A stretch of DNA of 64,000 nucleotides from Colwellia sp. MB3u-45 (GCF_014077005.1 NZ_JACGVC010000049.1:248001-312000), one strand, 5' to 3'. Positions 27,736-37,523 are shown, counted from the first letter of the stretch. The notes: generated by a model from the letters alone, not told the origin. Made by a program: numbers and translations.

Positions 27736-28944
27736 TTAAAAAAACGTTAAGTCGTCACCTTTTGACTCTTGCCCTGGTGTTTTTTGTTCGCCGGCAACTG
27801 TTGCTTGATGATTAGCTAACTCTTCTGGCACCGTATATCGCAGTGCCATTTTTTCAAGTATGTCATTTGTTTGAATTAAGTCTGCACTTCGCTCTGTTTT
27901 TGGTACTGTCTGATTAGCCAATAACAACTCATTAAAATCATATAAATTATGCTCTGCATGTTCAAGAATTTGGGTAACTCTATCTTGAAACTGTAAAGCT
28001 GTTATTACATGATAAACCTCACTTTGAATTTGCTCGGAGGCATCGGCCAGTGTTTGTGACTTATCCTTAAAAGCATACAAAGTGTTTTCAATATCAGTTA
28101 ATACCTTTTCAATGTGCTCTGAGCTACTTTCAATCGTTTTACTGTAAACTTGAGTTGTTGTTTTGGATGAAGTCAAGGTACTTGCCATCGCGGTATTGAT
28201 ATCGTCAAGGGTTTTATTCATTCGACTACCTGTACTAGCAGAGGAACTGGCCAGTTTTTTTATTTCATCCGCAACTACTGCAAATCCTCGCCCATGTTCA
28301 CCCGCTCTTGCGGCTTCAATAGCGGCATTTAGGGCCAATAAATTAATATTGTCAGCAACGTTTCGAACATCATTGGCCATGCTTTCAAGCTCGGCCGTAT
28401 AAGAAGATAATTTTTCTACTTCTTGGAATATCGTTTTCTCATTACTGTTAAGATTACAGAGGTCATTAATAACGCCATTCAAGATGGTTTTTGTGCTTGT
28501 CAACAGCGTACCAATGACGGCGTCATCATCACTTTTACGTTGGTCATCAAGTAAAAGGCTTATTTTTTTCGTTATAGCTAAAAACCTATCAGTGAGACTT
28601 AGCACTTCTTGTTCAACGTGCTCTTTGGATGTTTTAATCTGTTTAGAAACAACGGGAAGCACTTCTCCCATGAGTTCTTCTAGTGCATCTATATAAGACT
28701 GAGTTTGCTGAAGAAAGTTATTGTTAGCTTGTTGGTGAGAGGATGCAAGTTTCGCTTGAGCCAATTGCAACTTGCTAAATAGAAGATAACCAACAAGAAG
28801 ACTTAATCCAAACGTACAGCAGAATATAAATAAAGATAAGGTAATTGCTATATCTGTAAAAAATATAAGCAGAAGCGAACCTACAACAGGGATACTGCTG
28901 GGCATGATATAAAAAAAAGCTTTATCTATATTATTCAATAACAC
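27736..28944 (-). CDS. Membrane-anchored MCP-like signalling protein without a sensor domain
   Basis: 402 residues. Two close membrane segments (about 15-32 and 35-57) leave almost no periplasmic loop, so no extracellular sensor is present. The cytoplasmic part has the receptor tip '[20 protein letters not shown]' within a long coiled coil, and a '[19 protein letters not shown]' segment seen in similar regulators. It ends with an acidic tail and DDLTFF. It occupies the position of cttP in the P. aeruginosa che2 cluster and is the first gene of this operon. It may detect a cytoplasmic cue or help build the array (inferred). Confidence 0.9.
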   Translation of the reverse strand: MLLNNIDKAFFYIMPSSIPVVGSLLLIFFTDIAITLSLFIFCCTFGLSLLVGYLLFSKLQLAQAKLASSHQQANNNFLQQTQSYIDALEELMGEVLPVVSKQIKTSKEHVEQEVLSLTDRFLAITKKISLLLDDQRKSDDDAVIGTLLTSTKTILNGVINDLCNLNSNEKTIFQEVEKLSSYTAELESMANDVRNVADNINLLALNAAIEAARAGEHGRGFAVVADEIKKLASSSASTGSRMNKTLDDINTAMASTLTSSKTTTQVYSKTIESSSEHIEKVLTDIENTLYAFKDKSQTLADASEQIQSEVYHVITALQFQDRVTQILEHAEHNLYDFNELLLANQTVPKTERSADLIQTNDILEKMALRYTVPEELANHQATVAGEQKTPGQESKGDDLTFF

Positions 28945-29417
28945 GGTTCCTTTGATTGTTGACTAAAAACATAAGACGATACAAGTGGGCAAAAATAAAT
29001 ACAAATGGATGCGCATTGACATAAATAGGTATAAATTGAAATTAATAGATACAAATTGAAATTAATAGATACAAATTGAAATAATCAGGCATTCTACAAC
29101 ATAAAGCTATATAAAGTCACATAAAGCCATATGAATTTACTTTAAATTTACCTTTAAACTACATGGAGTTACCTATAAGTTATTGAGGGGTTATTTATAA
29201 GTTACTAAAAAGTTACTGAGAAGTTATCACTTGCCAGGCATCAAACTTTCACGTCTAAATTTTTTAAACATACTATTTAGCCAGAATTCTAGATAAGAAC
29301 TAAACTATTCCCTCACGCTATTGTTAAGGTTTTTCGACTAAATAGATTTGGCAGTTTATATGGTGGGCAAGTGAATAAAATCTCACCTTTATAGGGGCTG
29401 AATAAATGCTATTTTCT
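28945..29417. other. AT-rich spacer with degenerate short repeats, no gene seen
   Basis: Between the chemosensory operon and a transposase remnant. It holds repeated near-copies of 'aaattgaaattaatagatac', then 'cataaagc', and further on 'aagttact' variants. No open frame with a start and ribosome binding site stands out. The chemosensory operon promoter should lie near its left end, but I could not pick a convincing -35/-10 pair. Confidence 0.6.
29021..29080. repeat. Three tandem 20-bp repeats upstream of the chemosensory operon
   Basis: The unit attaatagatacaaattgaa occurs twice perfectly (29041-29060, 29061-29080), preceded by one degenerate copy (29021-29040). It lies about 80-140 bases upstream of the first gene of the operon, on the side where its promoter should be. 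Confidence 0.85.
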
Positions 29418-29655
29418 ACTGACAAAGCTATATTAGGGCGAGTCGAGTATAAAAGAAATTTTATTGTCACAACGCCAGATAAAACCTAGGTAGGTGATTT
29501 AAGCTATATTTGGACAGGAGAAGGCTAGTTATATTTATGCTCCATAGTTGATTTATATGCTACTAAGGTAATATTCAAGCAATAAAACCAAAGGTTTTTT
29601 TAACACTGCTATTGCTTAATATTATAGTCGCCATCGAAATGCCTCTCGGTAATTA
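29418..29655 (+). pseudogene. Decayed IS3-family transposase (OrfB) fragment
   Basis: Translating the plus strand around 29454-29577 gives 'NFIVTTPDKT', a TAG, 'VGDLSYIWTGEG', a TAG, then 'LYLCSIVDLYATKVI'. This matches the IS3-family integrase core, in which both stops fall where Trp is expected (TGG changed to TAG). The first catalytic Asp (VGD) is kept. After a frame change the reading continues as 'LNIIVAIEMPLGN', fitting the next conserved block. No inverted ends or target duplications were found, and both termini are lost. It marks an old insertion between the chemosensory operon and the DoxX-like gene. Confidence 0.72.
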
Positions 29656-29739
29656 AAAAATCATAATGTTGAAATTTAAGCTTGATTACTCGGTCTTTAA
29701 CCTTGTTACCAACACTTTTATTTAATTTGAGGAATTTAT

Positions 29740-30165
29740 ATGTCGACAGCTGATCCCTTAGCTAACAAAAACTTACAAAGCAACTTGCAATGGTCATTAC
29801 TATTTTTACGGGTAGGTGTGTTTATTGTGATGTTTATTTGGACGCTAGACAAGTTTGTTAACCCAGCACATAGTATTAAAATTTTTGAACATTTTTATAA
29901 AATCAGCGGCTTTAATGACATCATGGCTTATGGTTTAGGCGCACTACAATTAATATTGGTTTTCGCGTTTTTATTTGGCATTAAAAAACGCCTCAGTTAC
30001 GGTTTGATTTTTCTGATGCATGCGGGTTCAACATTATCAGCTTACGCGCAGTATATGGATGCTTTTAATAATTTATTATTCTTCGCCGCATGGCCTATGT
30101 TAGCTGCTTGTGCCGCGCTATATTTACTTCGTGATGCTGATACTAAGTTTACTTTAGGCAAGTAG
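29740..30165 (+). CDS. DoxX-like membrane protein
   Basis: 141 residues with four hydrophobic segments (about 18-37, 60-82, 87-103, 108-128), the usual DoxX-type layout, including 'FLRVGVFIVMFIWTLDKF' near the N-terminus. The function of such proteins is not settled. The ATG has GAGGAA a few bases upstream. It stands alone and is followed by a strong hairpin terminator facing convergent pdsO. Confidence 0.75.
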   Translation: MSTADPLANKNLQSNLQWSLLFLRVGVFIVMFIWTLDKFVNPAHSIKIFEHFYKISGFNDIMAYGLGALQLILVFAFLFGIKKRLSYGLIFLMHAGSTLSAYAQYMDAFNNLLFFAAWPMLAACAALYLLRDADTKFTLGK

Positions 30166-30226
30166 CCTATGGTTAATAAGCGCCTAATAAATACTTAATA
30201 ACGTGTTCTAAGTAAAGGTTAAAACA

Positions 30227-30255
30227 AAAAGCCAAGGCAGAACGCCTTGGCTTTT
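30227..30255. terminator. Bidirectional intrinsic terminator
   Basis: AAAAGCCAAGGC pairs with GCCTTGGCTTTT around a 5-base loop. The flanking A and T runs serve both strands. It separates the DoxX-like gene from convergent pdsO. Confidence 0.9.
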
Positions 30256-30383
30256 GGCTAATTTTTATTGAAATAGTTAACAGAGAAACGGGTTAACTGT
30301 TGCTTTACAAATAGTTTAGTTATTTTTAGACTAGATTTTTCTTAGCTTAGATTGCCGTCTATACCAGGTTAAAATGCACAGCG

Positions 30384-31229
30384 TTAAAAGTTCTGGGCCG
30401 TTTGTGAATTTTTTTGCTGAGTGGCATCATTGGCTAATGCGGTGTTTTTTAACTTGATAACCACACGACGATCATAAAAACTCACCTCTTTATTTACTGA
30501 TGCCACCACAGATTGCTGTTCACCAAAAGCAAATAAGCTAATGCGGTCAGCCTTTACGCCCTGGTCAATCAGTGCATTTTTAACCGCATTAATACGTGCT
30601 AATGAAAGTGCTTGGTTTAGCGTATCACTGCCTTGTTTATCGGTATAGCCAGAAAGATCTAAGGTTAAATTAGGTGATTGTTGCACAATGCGCGCTAAGC
30701 TTTCTATCTGCTCTTGATAATGTGATTTAATTTCACTTGAGCCGGTAGAGAACTGTAAGCTCATTAATAAGTTTTGTGCTTGTAGGTTACTTGCCGCTTG
30801 ATAGTTTTGCTCTAGCGCTAACAACTCAGTTTGATAGCTTTGCTCTGCTTGCTCAATTTGTCGTTGGTAGCGAGCTAGCGATATTTCATTACTTTTTTTC
30901 TCTGCACTGTAGGCGGTTGACAAGCTTTCAATTTCATCCGTGGCATTGATGTTTTTTGCAATCATATTACCAGCTACCCCAGTGATAAAGGCGCCAATAG
31001 GTCCACCTAAAATAGCGCCAATAACCATTCCTGTGCCGAAGCCAATTTCTTCCTTCAATTGTGCTGAACTCTCTTGCGCTATTTTGTCTTGCGCTGTTTT
31101 TTCATATGAACTTGCAAAGACGGGGCTGACCGTTAAGGCCGATATTAAAGCAACATTAAGCAATGTTTTAGCTCGAGAAGTTTTGCTTACACTTGGGTTA
31201 TTTGCTGTGGTTAATTTTGTTGTCATCAT
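30384..31229 (-). CDS. pdsO: Sortase-associated OmpA-like protein PdsO
   Basis: 281 residues from the ATG at 31229, chosen over 31241 because GAGAG lies just before it. A signal peptide ends near 'SPVFASS'. It is followed by a Gly-rich segment 'GTGMVIGAILGGPIGAFITG', a coiled coil rich in Gln/Glu, and an OmpA-type peptidoglycan-binding domain with 'LSGYTDKQGSDTLNQALSLA' and 'RVVIKLKN'. This layout matches my memory of PdsO, part of the proteobacterial dedicated sortase system. It diverges from pdsR/pdsS. No sortase or sortase substrate gene is in the window. Confidence 0.82.
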   Translation of the reverse strand: MMTTKLTTANNPSVSKTSRAKTLLNVALISALTVSPVFASSYEKTAQDKIAQESSAQLKEEIGFGTGMVIGAILGGPIGAFITGVAGNMIAKNINATDEIESLSTAYSAEKKSNEISLARYQRQIEQAEQSYQTELLALEQNYQAASNLQAQNLLMSLQFSTGSSEIKSHYQEQIESLARIVQQSPNLTLDLSGYTDKQGSDTLNQALSLARINAVKNALIDQGVKADRISLFAFGEQQSVVASVNKEVSFYDRRVVIKLKNTALANDATQQKNSQTAQNF

Positions 31230-31497
31230 GGTGTCTCTCATTAATAGTGTCGGTGATAAATAGTCGATGGATACTTGCTAACTAAACACTTAATTAGCTT
31301 GCTTGTTTTTGATGGTGTTATTAAAGCGTAGAAAAACGACGACTAAAGGACGCAAATATGGCAATTCAGTGAGCAAATGTGGCAACATTATGGCAATGTC
31401 AACAATTAGCAGCATCGATGGCGTTTATTCGATATTATTTAAGCCAGATTTTTATGCCAATATTTACGCACAACGAGATAAAGGATAAACAACAGTC

Positions 31498-32211
31498 ATG
31501 TCGAAACGGATTGCTATTGTTGAAGATGATGCCGCCATTAGAGAAAACTATGCTGATGTATTGCGCCTACAAGGTTATCAAGTACAAACCTATGCTAATA
31601 AGGCCAGCGCTATGCAAGCGTTTAATCTACGCTTACCTCATTTAGCCATTTTAGATATTGGCCTTGAACACGAATATGATGCTGGTTTTGAGTTATGCCA
31701 ATGGTTACGCTCAAAGTCGACAACCTTACCGATTATTTTTTTAACCGCACGTGATAGTGATGTTGATACCGTATCTGGCTTGCGTATTGGCGCTGATGAT
31801 TATCTCACCAAAGATATTAGCTTACCGCACTTGTCTGCCCGCATTGCCGCGCTATTTCGTCGCCAAGACGCTTTAGGCAAACCACAACAAGCTGATTATA
31901 TGCTCACTATCGGGCCATTAACCGTAGATAGTCAGCGCATGAGCATTCAATGGCAAGAGCACAATGTTGATTTAACCATCACCGAGTTTTGGATGTTATA
32001 CGCATTAGCTAAACATCCCGGCCATGTGAAAAACCGTAGCCAGTTAATGCAAGACTCAAACATCTATGTTGATGACTCAACCATTACGTCGCATATCAAG
32101 CGCATGCGCAAAAAATTCAGCTATATCGATAGCGACTTTAATTGTATTGAAACAGTTTATGGTATGGGTTATCGCTGGAACCAAAGCGCCAAAGAAACCT
32201 CAGGTAACTAA
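31498..32211 (+). CDS. pdsR: Sortase-system response regulator PdsR (OmpR-type)
   Basis: 237 residues: receiver (acidic pair in 'IVEDDAAIREN', Asp in 'LAILDIGLEHEYDAG', Lys in 'DDYLTKDISLPH') and a C-terminal winged helix of the OmpR kind ('LTITEFWMLYALAKHPG', 'VDDSTITSHIKRMRKKF', 'TVYGMGYRWN'). The insertion 'GLEHEYDAGF' after the phospho-Asp fits the PdsR group as I remember it. It lies 6 bases upstream of pdsS and is divergent from pdsO, so it probably regulates pdsO and itself from the shared 250-base spacer. Confidence 0.85.
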   Translation: MSKRIAIVEDDAAIRENYADVLRLQGYQVQTYANKASAMQAFNLRLPHLAILDIGLEHEYDAGFELCQWLRSKSTTLPIIFLTARDSDVDTVSGLRIGADDYLTKDISLPHLSARIAALFRRQDALGKPQQADYMLTIGPLTVDSQRMSIQWQEHNVDLTITEFWMLYALAKHPGHVKNRSQLMQDSNIYVDDSTITSHIKRMRKKFSYIDSDFNCIETVYGMGYRWNQSAKETSGN

Positions 32212-32217
32212 ACTAAA

Positions 32218-34449
32218 ATGACAATGAAATGGCGATTTGGCTTAAGAAGTAAGCTGCTCTTATTATCGAGTTTTCTATTTACCATCCCATGGTTTGGTTA
32301 TCAATATGTTTGGGAAATGGAAAAATACCTCCGTTATGGTCAAGAGCAAACCATTATAGGCACAGCCAGAGCACTTGCTACCGCTATGCATGAGCGGGCA
32401 AACTTGTTTAATAATCAAGCCAGTTTTTTACCTAGCGTTGAAAAAGGCAAAGACCTATATAGTTACGGTTTATCCGCGCCCATTCAACTCGACGGTTTAA
32501 ATCAAGACTGGCCCGACTTTGCCAACAAAGCGCATTTTTATCAGCAAAATAACCAACTTTATAGCCAACTAACGCCTGAGCAATTATCAATAAATTTTAC
32601 AGCGGCGGTTGGCACTTATGGTCAGTATTTGTATTTATACTTTGGGGTGATTGACGACAAGGTTATATATCGTGACAGCAATGCCCGCAGCATTATTAAC
32701 AATGACCACTTAGAGCTTGCTTTTATTAATCCACAAGGCGTTTTCAGTCGCTTTATTATCAGCAATAAAACGACTGGCTGGATAGATGCTTATCGTATTA
32801 CCGATATTGCAGCAGATATTCCTGTGCCTGCTAGACAAATTCAAGGGCATTGGCGAAATACCGCGCAAGGTTATAACGTTGAAGTACGCGTGCCATTAAC
32901 TGAGTTTAACGACAATATCGCTTTTGCGGTGCACGATGTTGATAGCCCCTTAGGTAGCATTCAAGCATCGCTGGGCTCAGCAGACCCGAGTTCTGCCGAG
33001 ACATTAGGCACTATTTTAGTACCCTCACCCGAAATTGAGCGCATTGTTAAAGGCATGAGTTATACCAATTCTAGCATTTGGGTGGTTGACCAACATCATA
33101 GGGTATTAGCCACCACAGGTAATATAAAAAAAGCCAGCGGTGTCTGGAATAAGCGCGTTAACATTAACAATGAACGCCTTGATAATACTGATGATAATTT
33201 TATATTAACGGCTTGGCATAGCGTTGAAAACAATCTACTGAAACCCTTATATGAAAGAATACTGACGCAACCGCCCAGTAATTTTATCGACCAACTTTAT
33301 GACTCAGAAAACCTGACAGGCAAACATATCGAAAGTGCTTTAACGGGTGAGCCTATGTCGCAGTGGCGTTTAAGCACAGATCAACAAGCGGTGGTATTGT
33401 CGGCCGCTTACCCCATATTTATTAATAAACAGGTAAAGGGTGCGGTGATTGTTGAAGAAACCACTAATGGCATTCGCACCTTAAGAAATCAGGCACTTGA
33501 AAAGCTTTTTAGTTCTATTCTGGCCATTATGTTATTAGGCGCGTTGGCCTTCTTTTTGTTTGCTTCGCGGATATCAAATCGCATCAGAACCTTAAGTAAT
33601 CAAGCAGAAATGGCGATTGACGAACATGGTCGTATTAGTGGCAATGTTGATACCTCAAATACCAATGACGAAATTGGTGATTTGTCGCGTAGTTTCTCAA
33701 CTGCGGTTAATCGCCTGAGTCAATATAATCACTATTTAGAAAATATGTCGTCACGTTTATCACACGAATTGCGCACGCCTATTGCCGTGGTGCGAACCTC
33801 GTTAGAAACCTTAGCCATGCAGCAACAAAGTATCAGGGCAACAACACGAGATAATAATGATAAAAGGCAAGCACCCCTAGTGGAAAACCCCTATTTAGTG
33901 CGCGCTCAACATGGTATTGAGCGCTTAAGCTTAATTTTAACCAATATGAATGAAGCGACCCGAATAGAGCAAATGTTACAAAACACCGACAAAAGTGCCT
34001 TTGACTTAGCTGAGGTATTTAACGGTTGTATGCAAGGTTATCGCTTGATTTACCCTGATATTGATTTTTTATTTAATGATATAACACCAGGAAAGCATCC
34101 GCTTTTAGGTTCACCAGAACATATCGCGCAGTTATTAGATAAAGTGATTGCCAATGCCGTAGAGTTTTCTGACGATAATAAAATTACCGCCAGCGTCACA
34201 CGTAATAATCAACAGGTGACGCTAACCATCAGCAATAACGGTGAGCTATTGCCTGAACAAATGAGTGAACAACTGTTTGACTCTATGGTGTCGATCAGGA
34301 AAAAACACAATAATGAACAGCCTCATTTAGGCTTAGGTTTGTATATTGCGCGCTTAATTTGTCAATTTCATCACGGCACAATAAAAGCCGTAAACCAGCA
34401 AAATCAGCTCGGCGTTGAGGTTATTATTACCTTGCCATTAACAAAATAA
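32218..34449 (+). CDS. pdsS: Sortase-system sensor histidine kinase PdsS
   Basis: 743 residues. TM1 (about 10-30), a large periplasmic sensor of about 400 residues with 'QLDGLNQDWPDF' and 'YLYLYFGVIDD' reminiscent of a carbohydrate-binding-like fold, TM2 (about 430-450), then a HAMP-like region. The phospho-acceptor His516 lies in 'RLSHELRTPIAVVRTSLE', and the ATPase ends 'GLGLYIARLI'. The size, layout and PdsR/PdsO neighbours support PdsS. The periplasmic domain probably monitors a cell-surface product. Convergent with queE. Confidence 0.85.
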   Translation: MTMKWRFGLRSKLLLLSSFLFTIPWFGYQYVWEMEKYLRYGQEQTIIGTARALATAMHERANLFNNQASFLPSVEKGKDLYSYGLSAPIQLDGLNQDWPDFANKAHFYQQNNQLYSQLTPEQLSINFTAAVGTYGQYLYLYFGVIDDKVIYRDSNARSIINNDHLELAFINPQGVFSRFIISNKTTGWIDAYRITDIAADIPVPARQIQGHWRNTAQGYNVEVRVPLTEFNDNIAFAVHDVDSPLGSIQASLGSADPSSAETLGTILVPSPEIERIVKGMSYTNSSIWVVDQHHRVLATTGNIKKASGVWNKRVNINNERLDNTDDNFILTAWHSVENNLLKPLYERILTQPPSNFIDQLYDSENLTGKHIESALTGEPMSQWRLSTDQQAVVLSAAYPIFINKQVKGAVIVEETTNGIRTLRNQALEKLFSSILAIMLLGALAFFLFASRISNRIRTLSNQAEMAIDEHGRISGNVDTSNTNDEIGDLSRSFSTAVNRLSQYNHYLENMSSRLSHELRTPIAVVRTSLETLAMQQQSIRATTRDNNDKRQAPLVENPYLVRAQHGIERLSLILTNMNEATRIEQMLQNTDKSAFDLAEVFNGCMQGYRLIYPDIDFLFNDITPGKHPLLGSPEHIAQLLDKVIANAVEFSDDNKITASVTRNNQQVTLTISNNGELLPEQMSEQLFDSMVSIRKKHNNEQPHLGLGLYIARLICQFHHGTIKAVNQQNQLGVEVIITLPLTK

Positions 34450-34498
34450 TGTTAATGGCTTAAGCTAGGCTGTTGGTTGTGAAGATTACCTTTAAGCT

Positions 34499-34550
34499 CT
34501 TACCTGCATTGCTGCAGCTCTAAGGATTGCACTTCTAGCATTGCAGTAAG
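34499..34550. repeat. Imperfect inverted repeat between pdsS and queE
   Basis: CTTACCTGCATTGCT pairs imperfectly with AGCATTGCAGTAAG across a loop of about 23 bases. It lies between convergent genes and could fold in either transcript; a weak terminator is possible, but the T run is short. Confidence 0.5.
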
Positions 34551-34608
34551 TTTGGATCATGACAAGCTAGCGCAGTACTGCATTTGCTATTGCAACTATG
34601 ACAAAATA

Positions 34609-35283
34609 CTATTCAATACCAATGTATTTGTGTACTTGCACCGATAAGCGCCAGTTATTTTTAATACAAGCGGCAATAGCAAGTTCGGTGGCACGTTGTT
34701 TTTGGCTAATAGGTTGTAAATAAATCTGCTTTTTTTCGATTTGATGCTCGGCTAATAACGCTTTTAGGTCATCAATATGTTGCTCTGTGGCCACCGGGTG
34801 TTTAATTTCATTTGCCCTTTGCATCGCGCTGGCTAAAATTTTGTAACCGCCACGCATATTTACTTTAGGTGACACAGTAACCCAGCATTGCTCAGAGACT
34901 CTAATTTCAAAGGTGCCTGAGGTTTCTACCTGACAGCTATAACCTTGTGCTTCAAAATATAAACACAAGGCGGTTAAATCTTCCATGCAAGGTTCGCCAC
35001 CGGTAATAACAATATGTTTAGCGTTAAAGCCCTGCTTGTTAAAGATTGCAGCAATATCATCTAAGGATAAATTTGACCATTGTTCAGTCTCTTCTACCTT
35101 ACTTAACAGTTGCTTACTGGTTATTTCTAACTCAGGATGAATGTCCCAGGTATGTTTAGTATCACACCAAGAACAACCGACAGGACAACCCTGTAAACGA
35201 AGGAAAATTGACGGTTGGCCGGTAAATGAGCCTTCGCCTTGCAGAGTTTCAAACAATTCATTTATTTTATAACGTGTGGTCAT
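34609..35283 (-). CDS. queE: 7-carboxy-7-deazaguanine synthase QueE
   Basis: 224 residues from the ATG at 35283; the longer upstream frame would overlap queC and is not supported. A radical SAM enzyme with the CxxxCxxC cluster in 'GCPVGCSWCDTKHTW', 'ETLQGEGSFTGQPS' near the start and 'HIVITGGEPC'. It makes 7-carboxy-7-deazaguanine in queuosine synthesis. Divergent from queC with 67 bases between starts, so both probably share one control region. Confidence 0.95.
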   Translation of the reverse strand: MTTRYKINELFETLQGEGSFTGQPSIFLRLQGCPVGCSWCDTKHTWDIHPELEITSKQLLSKVEETEQWSNLSLDDIAAIFNKQGFNAKHIVITGGEPCMEDLTALCLYFEAQGYSCQVETSGTFEIRVSEQCWVTVSPKVNMRGGYKILASAMQRANEIKHPVATEQHIDDLKALLAEHQIEKKQIYLQPISQKQRATELAIAACIKNNWRLSVQVHKYIGIE

Positions 35284-35350
35284 TTCTTTAATGCTTAGAT
35301 AATTTCTAGTAGAATGCGCAAGTTTATTATACCTCAAGAGATCTGTAAAT

Positions 35351-36007
35351 ATGAGTAGTAAAGTCGTAGTAATTTTTTCTGGTGGCATGGATTCATTCAC
35401 CGTACTGCACCGCGCTTTAAAAGACGGTAAAGAAGTCTATGCCTTAACCTTTGATTATGGCCAAAAACACGTGAAAGAAATAGCCTGTGCCAGTAAAGTT
35501 TGTCAACAACTGGGGGTTGCTCATAAGGTTATTGATATTTCATCCATTAATCAGTTATTAGCGGGATCGTCTTTGACCGATGATATCGACATTCCTGAAG
35601 GTCATTACGAAGCCGAAAGTATGAAGTCAACGGTTGTACCTAATCGTAATATGATTTTACTGTCGTTAGCTGTGGGTTATGCCGTCTCAGTAGAAGCCGC
35701 GCAAGTATATTATGGTGCTCATTCGGGTGATCATGCTATTTATCCTGATTGTCGACCTGAATTTGTCATGAAAATGAATGAGGTTTGTCAAATCGCGAAT
35801 TATCAAGCGGTTGAAATTTTCAGTCCTTACTTAACGAACAGTAAATCCGATATATTAACTGATGGTTTAAAGATGGGTTTGCGTTACGATGACACTTGGA
35901 CTTGTTATAATGGCCGAGCACAAGCCTGCGGTAAATGCGGTGCATGTCAAGAGCGCCTAGAAGCCTTTGCTGACAATAATGTGACCGACCCTTTAACATA
36001 CGAATAA
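35351..36007 (+). CDS. queC: 7-cyano-7-deazaguanine (preQ0) synthase QueC
   Basis: 218 residues. PP-loop ATPase motif '[11 protein letters not shown]' at the N-terminus, '[16 protein letters not shown]' in the middle, and a Cys-rich zinc site '[14 protein letters not shown]' at the C-terminus. It converts the QueE product to preQ0 using ATP and ammonia. It is divergent from queE. Confidence 0.96.
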   Translation: MSSKVVVIFSGGMDSFTVLHRALKDGKEVYALTFDYGQKHVKEIACASKVCQQLGVAHKVIDISSINQLLAGSSLTDDIDIPEGHYEAESMKSTVVPNRNMILLSLAVGYAVSVEAAQVYYGAHSGDHAIYPDCRPEFVMKMNEVCQIANYQAVEIFSPYLTNSKSDILTDGLKMGLRYDDTWTCYNGRAQACGKCGACQERLEAFADNNVTDPLTYE

Positions 36008-36039
36008 GCTTATTTATAAAAGCCAGCCAAATTAAATGC

Positions 36040-36067
36040 AAAAAGGGACAGTGCAATGTCCCTTTTT
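36040..36067. terminator. Bidirectional intrinsic terminator
   Basis: AAAAAGGGACA pairs with TGTCCCTTTTT around a 6-base loop, with A and T runs on both sides. It lies between convergent queC and lysC. Confidence 0.88.
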
Positions 36068-36146
36068 AAGCGCTATTTTTTGGTGCTTATTTTGATAATC
36101 GTGACTGTTTATGGTTTAAACAATCATTTTATTTACTGACATCAGC

Positions 36147-37523
36147 TTAGTCGGTAAACAAGGTACTATGTAAACGTTCAACCACTTGGTTAGCATCGGC
36201 TTCTGGCACGAGAAAACACAGATTATGATTGCTTGCGCCATGACAAATCATGCGAATATTAAAATCATTTATCTTATCAAAAATACTGCTGCCAACCCCT
36301 TTAGTGCCATGAATTTTATTACCGATCACCGCAATTAAACTCAAACCATGCTCAACACTGACTTCACAAAGTTGTTCTAACTCTTCTACCACGGCTTGAG
36401 TTAACAAGGCTTGTGTTGAACCATAAGGATTGTCAAAGGTTAGCGCGACACTAATTTCACTGGTGGTAATTAAATCAACACTTAATTGGTGTTTGGCTAA
36501 TACGGTAAAAACTTTCGCTAGGAAACCACTGGCATGCAGCATTTGTGGACTTTTTACTGTCACTAAGGTTTGCTCGCGTCGCAGCGCAATCGAACGATAA
36601 GTAGGATTAGAGTCAACTTGGCGCTGTATTTTGGTGCCACCTGCATTAGGTTCTTTACTTGAACCCACAAAAACAGGAATATCTTGCCGCATAGCTGGAA
36701 TAAGTGTCGCTGGATGAAGAATTTTCGCGCCAAAGGTGGCCATTTCGGCCGCTTCACCGAAACTAATTTCATTAATCGAACGTGCTTGATCTGTTATCCG
36801 TGGATCGGTAGTAAAAATACCCACCACGTCAGTCCAAATGCTTAAATTACTGGCTTGAACAGCTTCAGCTAACAGCGCGGCGCTGTAATCAGAGCCACCG
36901 CGGCCTAAGGTGGTCGTATTGCCCTGTGGATCACAGCCAATAAAACCTTGCGTAACAATAACTTGTTCATTAAGTAAGGGATAAAGTAGTGCTTTAGTAT
37001 TAGCGGCCAATTCGGTTAAATCAACTTGCGCTTTACCATATAAACTATCAGTTTTCATGACTTGGCGAACATCAAAATAATGACCATTCACATCGACGAG
37101 TTGTAACACTTGTGCAAAAATTCGTGAACTGAATTGTTCACCAAAACTCAGGATTTCATCACTGGTTTTTGTGCTGTATTGCTTTGCTTGTTGCTCAGCA
37201 CAAGCGCGTAACGCATTTAATAAGCCTGATATTTCTTGATCAATAGCTTGATGATTATCAAAATGCTGGGTTATGGCAAATTGAATATCAGCAATATGGG
37301 TAATAATTTGTTGTTGTTCACTTATCGAAACGTCTGCTTGGCTTAAACGCACTAGGTGATTAGTAACACCAGCACTGGCTGATACCACCACTAAACGGTT
37401 AGTGCTATTATTTTTAATAATATCCGCGCAGCGTAACATCGCATGAAAATCAGCAACACTGGTGCCGCCAAACTTTGCAACGGTAATATTTTCAGTATTG
37501 GTATGATCTATAATTACAGACAT
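36147..37523 (-). CDS. lysC: Lysine-sensitive aspartokinase (LysC, AK III type)
   Basis: 458 residues from the ATG at 37523, backed by GGAG about 8 bases upstream. The kinase N-terminus 'VAKFGGTSVADF' is typical, with 'TLGRGGSDYSAALLAEA' and 'TDVVGIFTTDPRI'. Two ACT-type regulatory repeats follow ('LVTVKSPQMLHASGFLAKVF' and the 'SLIAVIGNKIHGTKGVGSSI' region). It phosphorylates aspartate, the first step to lysine, threonine and methionine. The long leader contains a lysine riboswitch, so lysine probably controls expression as well as activity. Confidence 0.95.
   Translation of the reverse strand: MSVIIDHTNTENITVAKFGGTSVADFHAMLRCADIIKNNSTNRLVVVSASAGVTNHLVRLSQADVSISEQQQIITHIADIQFAITQHFDNHQAIDQEISGLLNALRACAEQQAKQYSTKTSDEILSFGEQFSSRIFAQVLQLVDVNGHYFDVRQVMKTDSLYGKAQVDLTELAANTKALLYPLLNEQVIVTQGFIGCDPQGNTTTLGRGGSDYSAALLAEAVQASNLSIWTDVVGIFTTDPRITDQARSINEISFGEAAEMATFGAKILHPATLIPAMRQDIPVFVGSSKEPNAGGTKIQRQVDSNPTYRSIALRREQTLVTVKSPQMLHASGFLAKVFTVLAKHQLSVDLITTSEISVALTFDNPYGSTQALLTQAVVEELEQLCEVSVEHGLSLIAVIGNKIHGTKGVGSSIFDKINDFNIRMICHGASNHNLCFLVPEADANQVVERLHSTLFTD

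Noticed and set aside
35284-35400. Extended N-terminus of queE reaching into queC
   Set aside because: It would overlap the divergent queC start and add residues not seen in QueE; ATG at 35283 gives the standard size.
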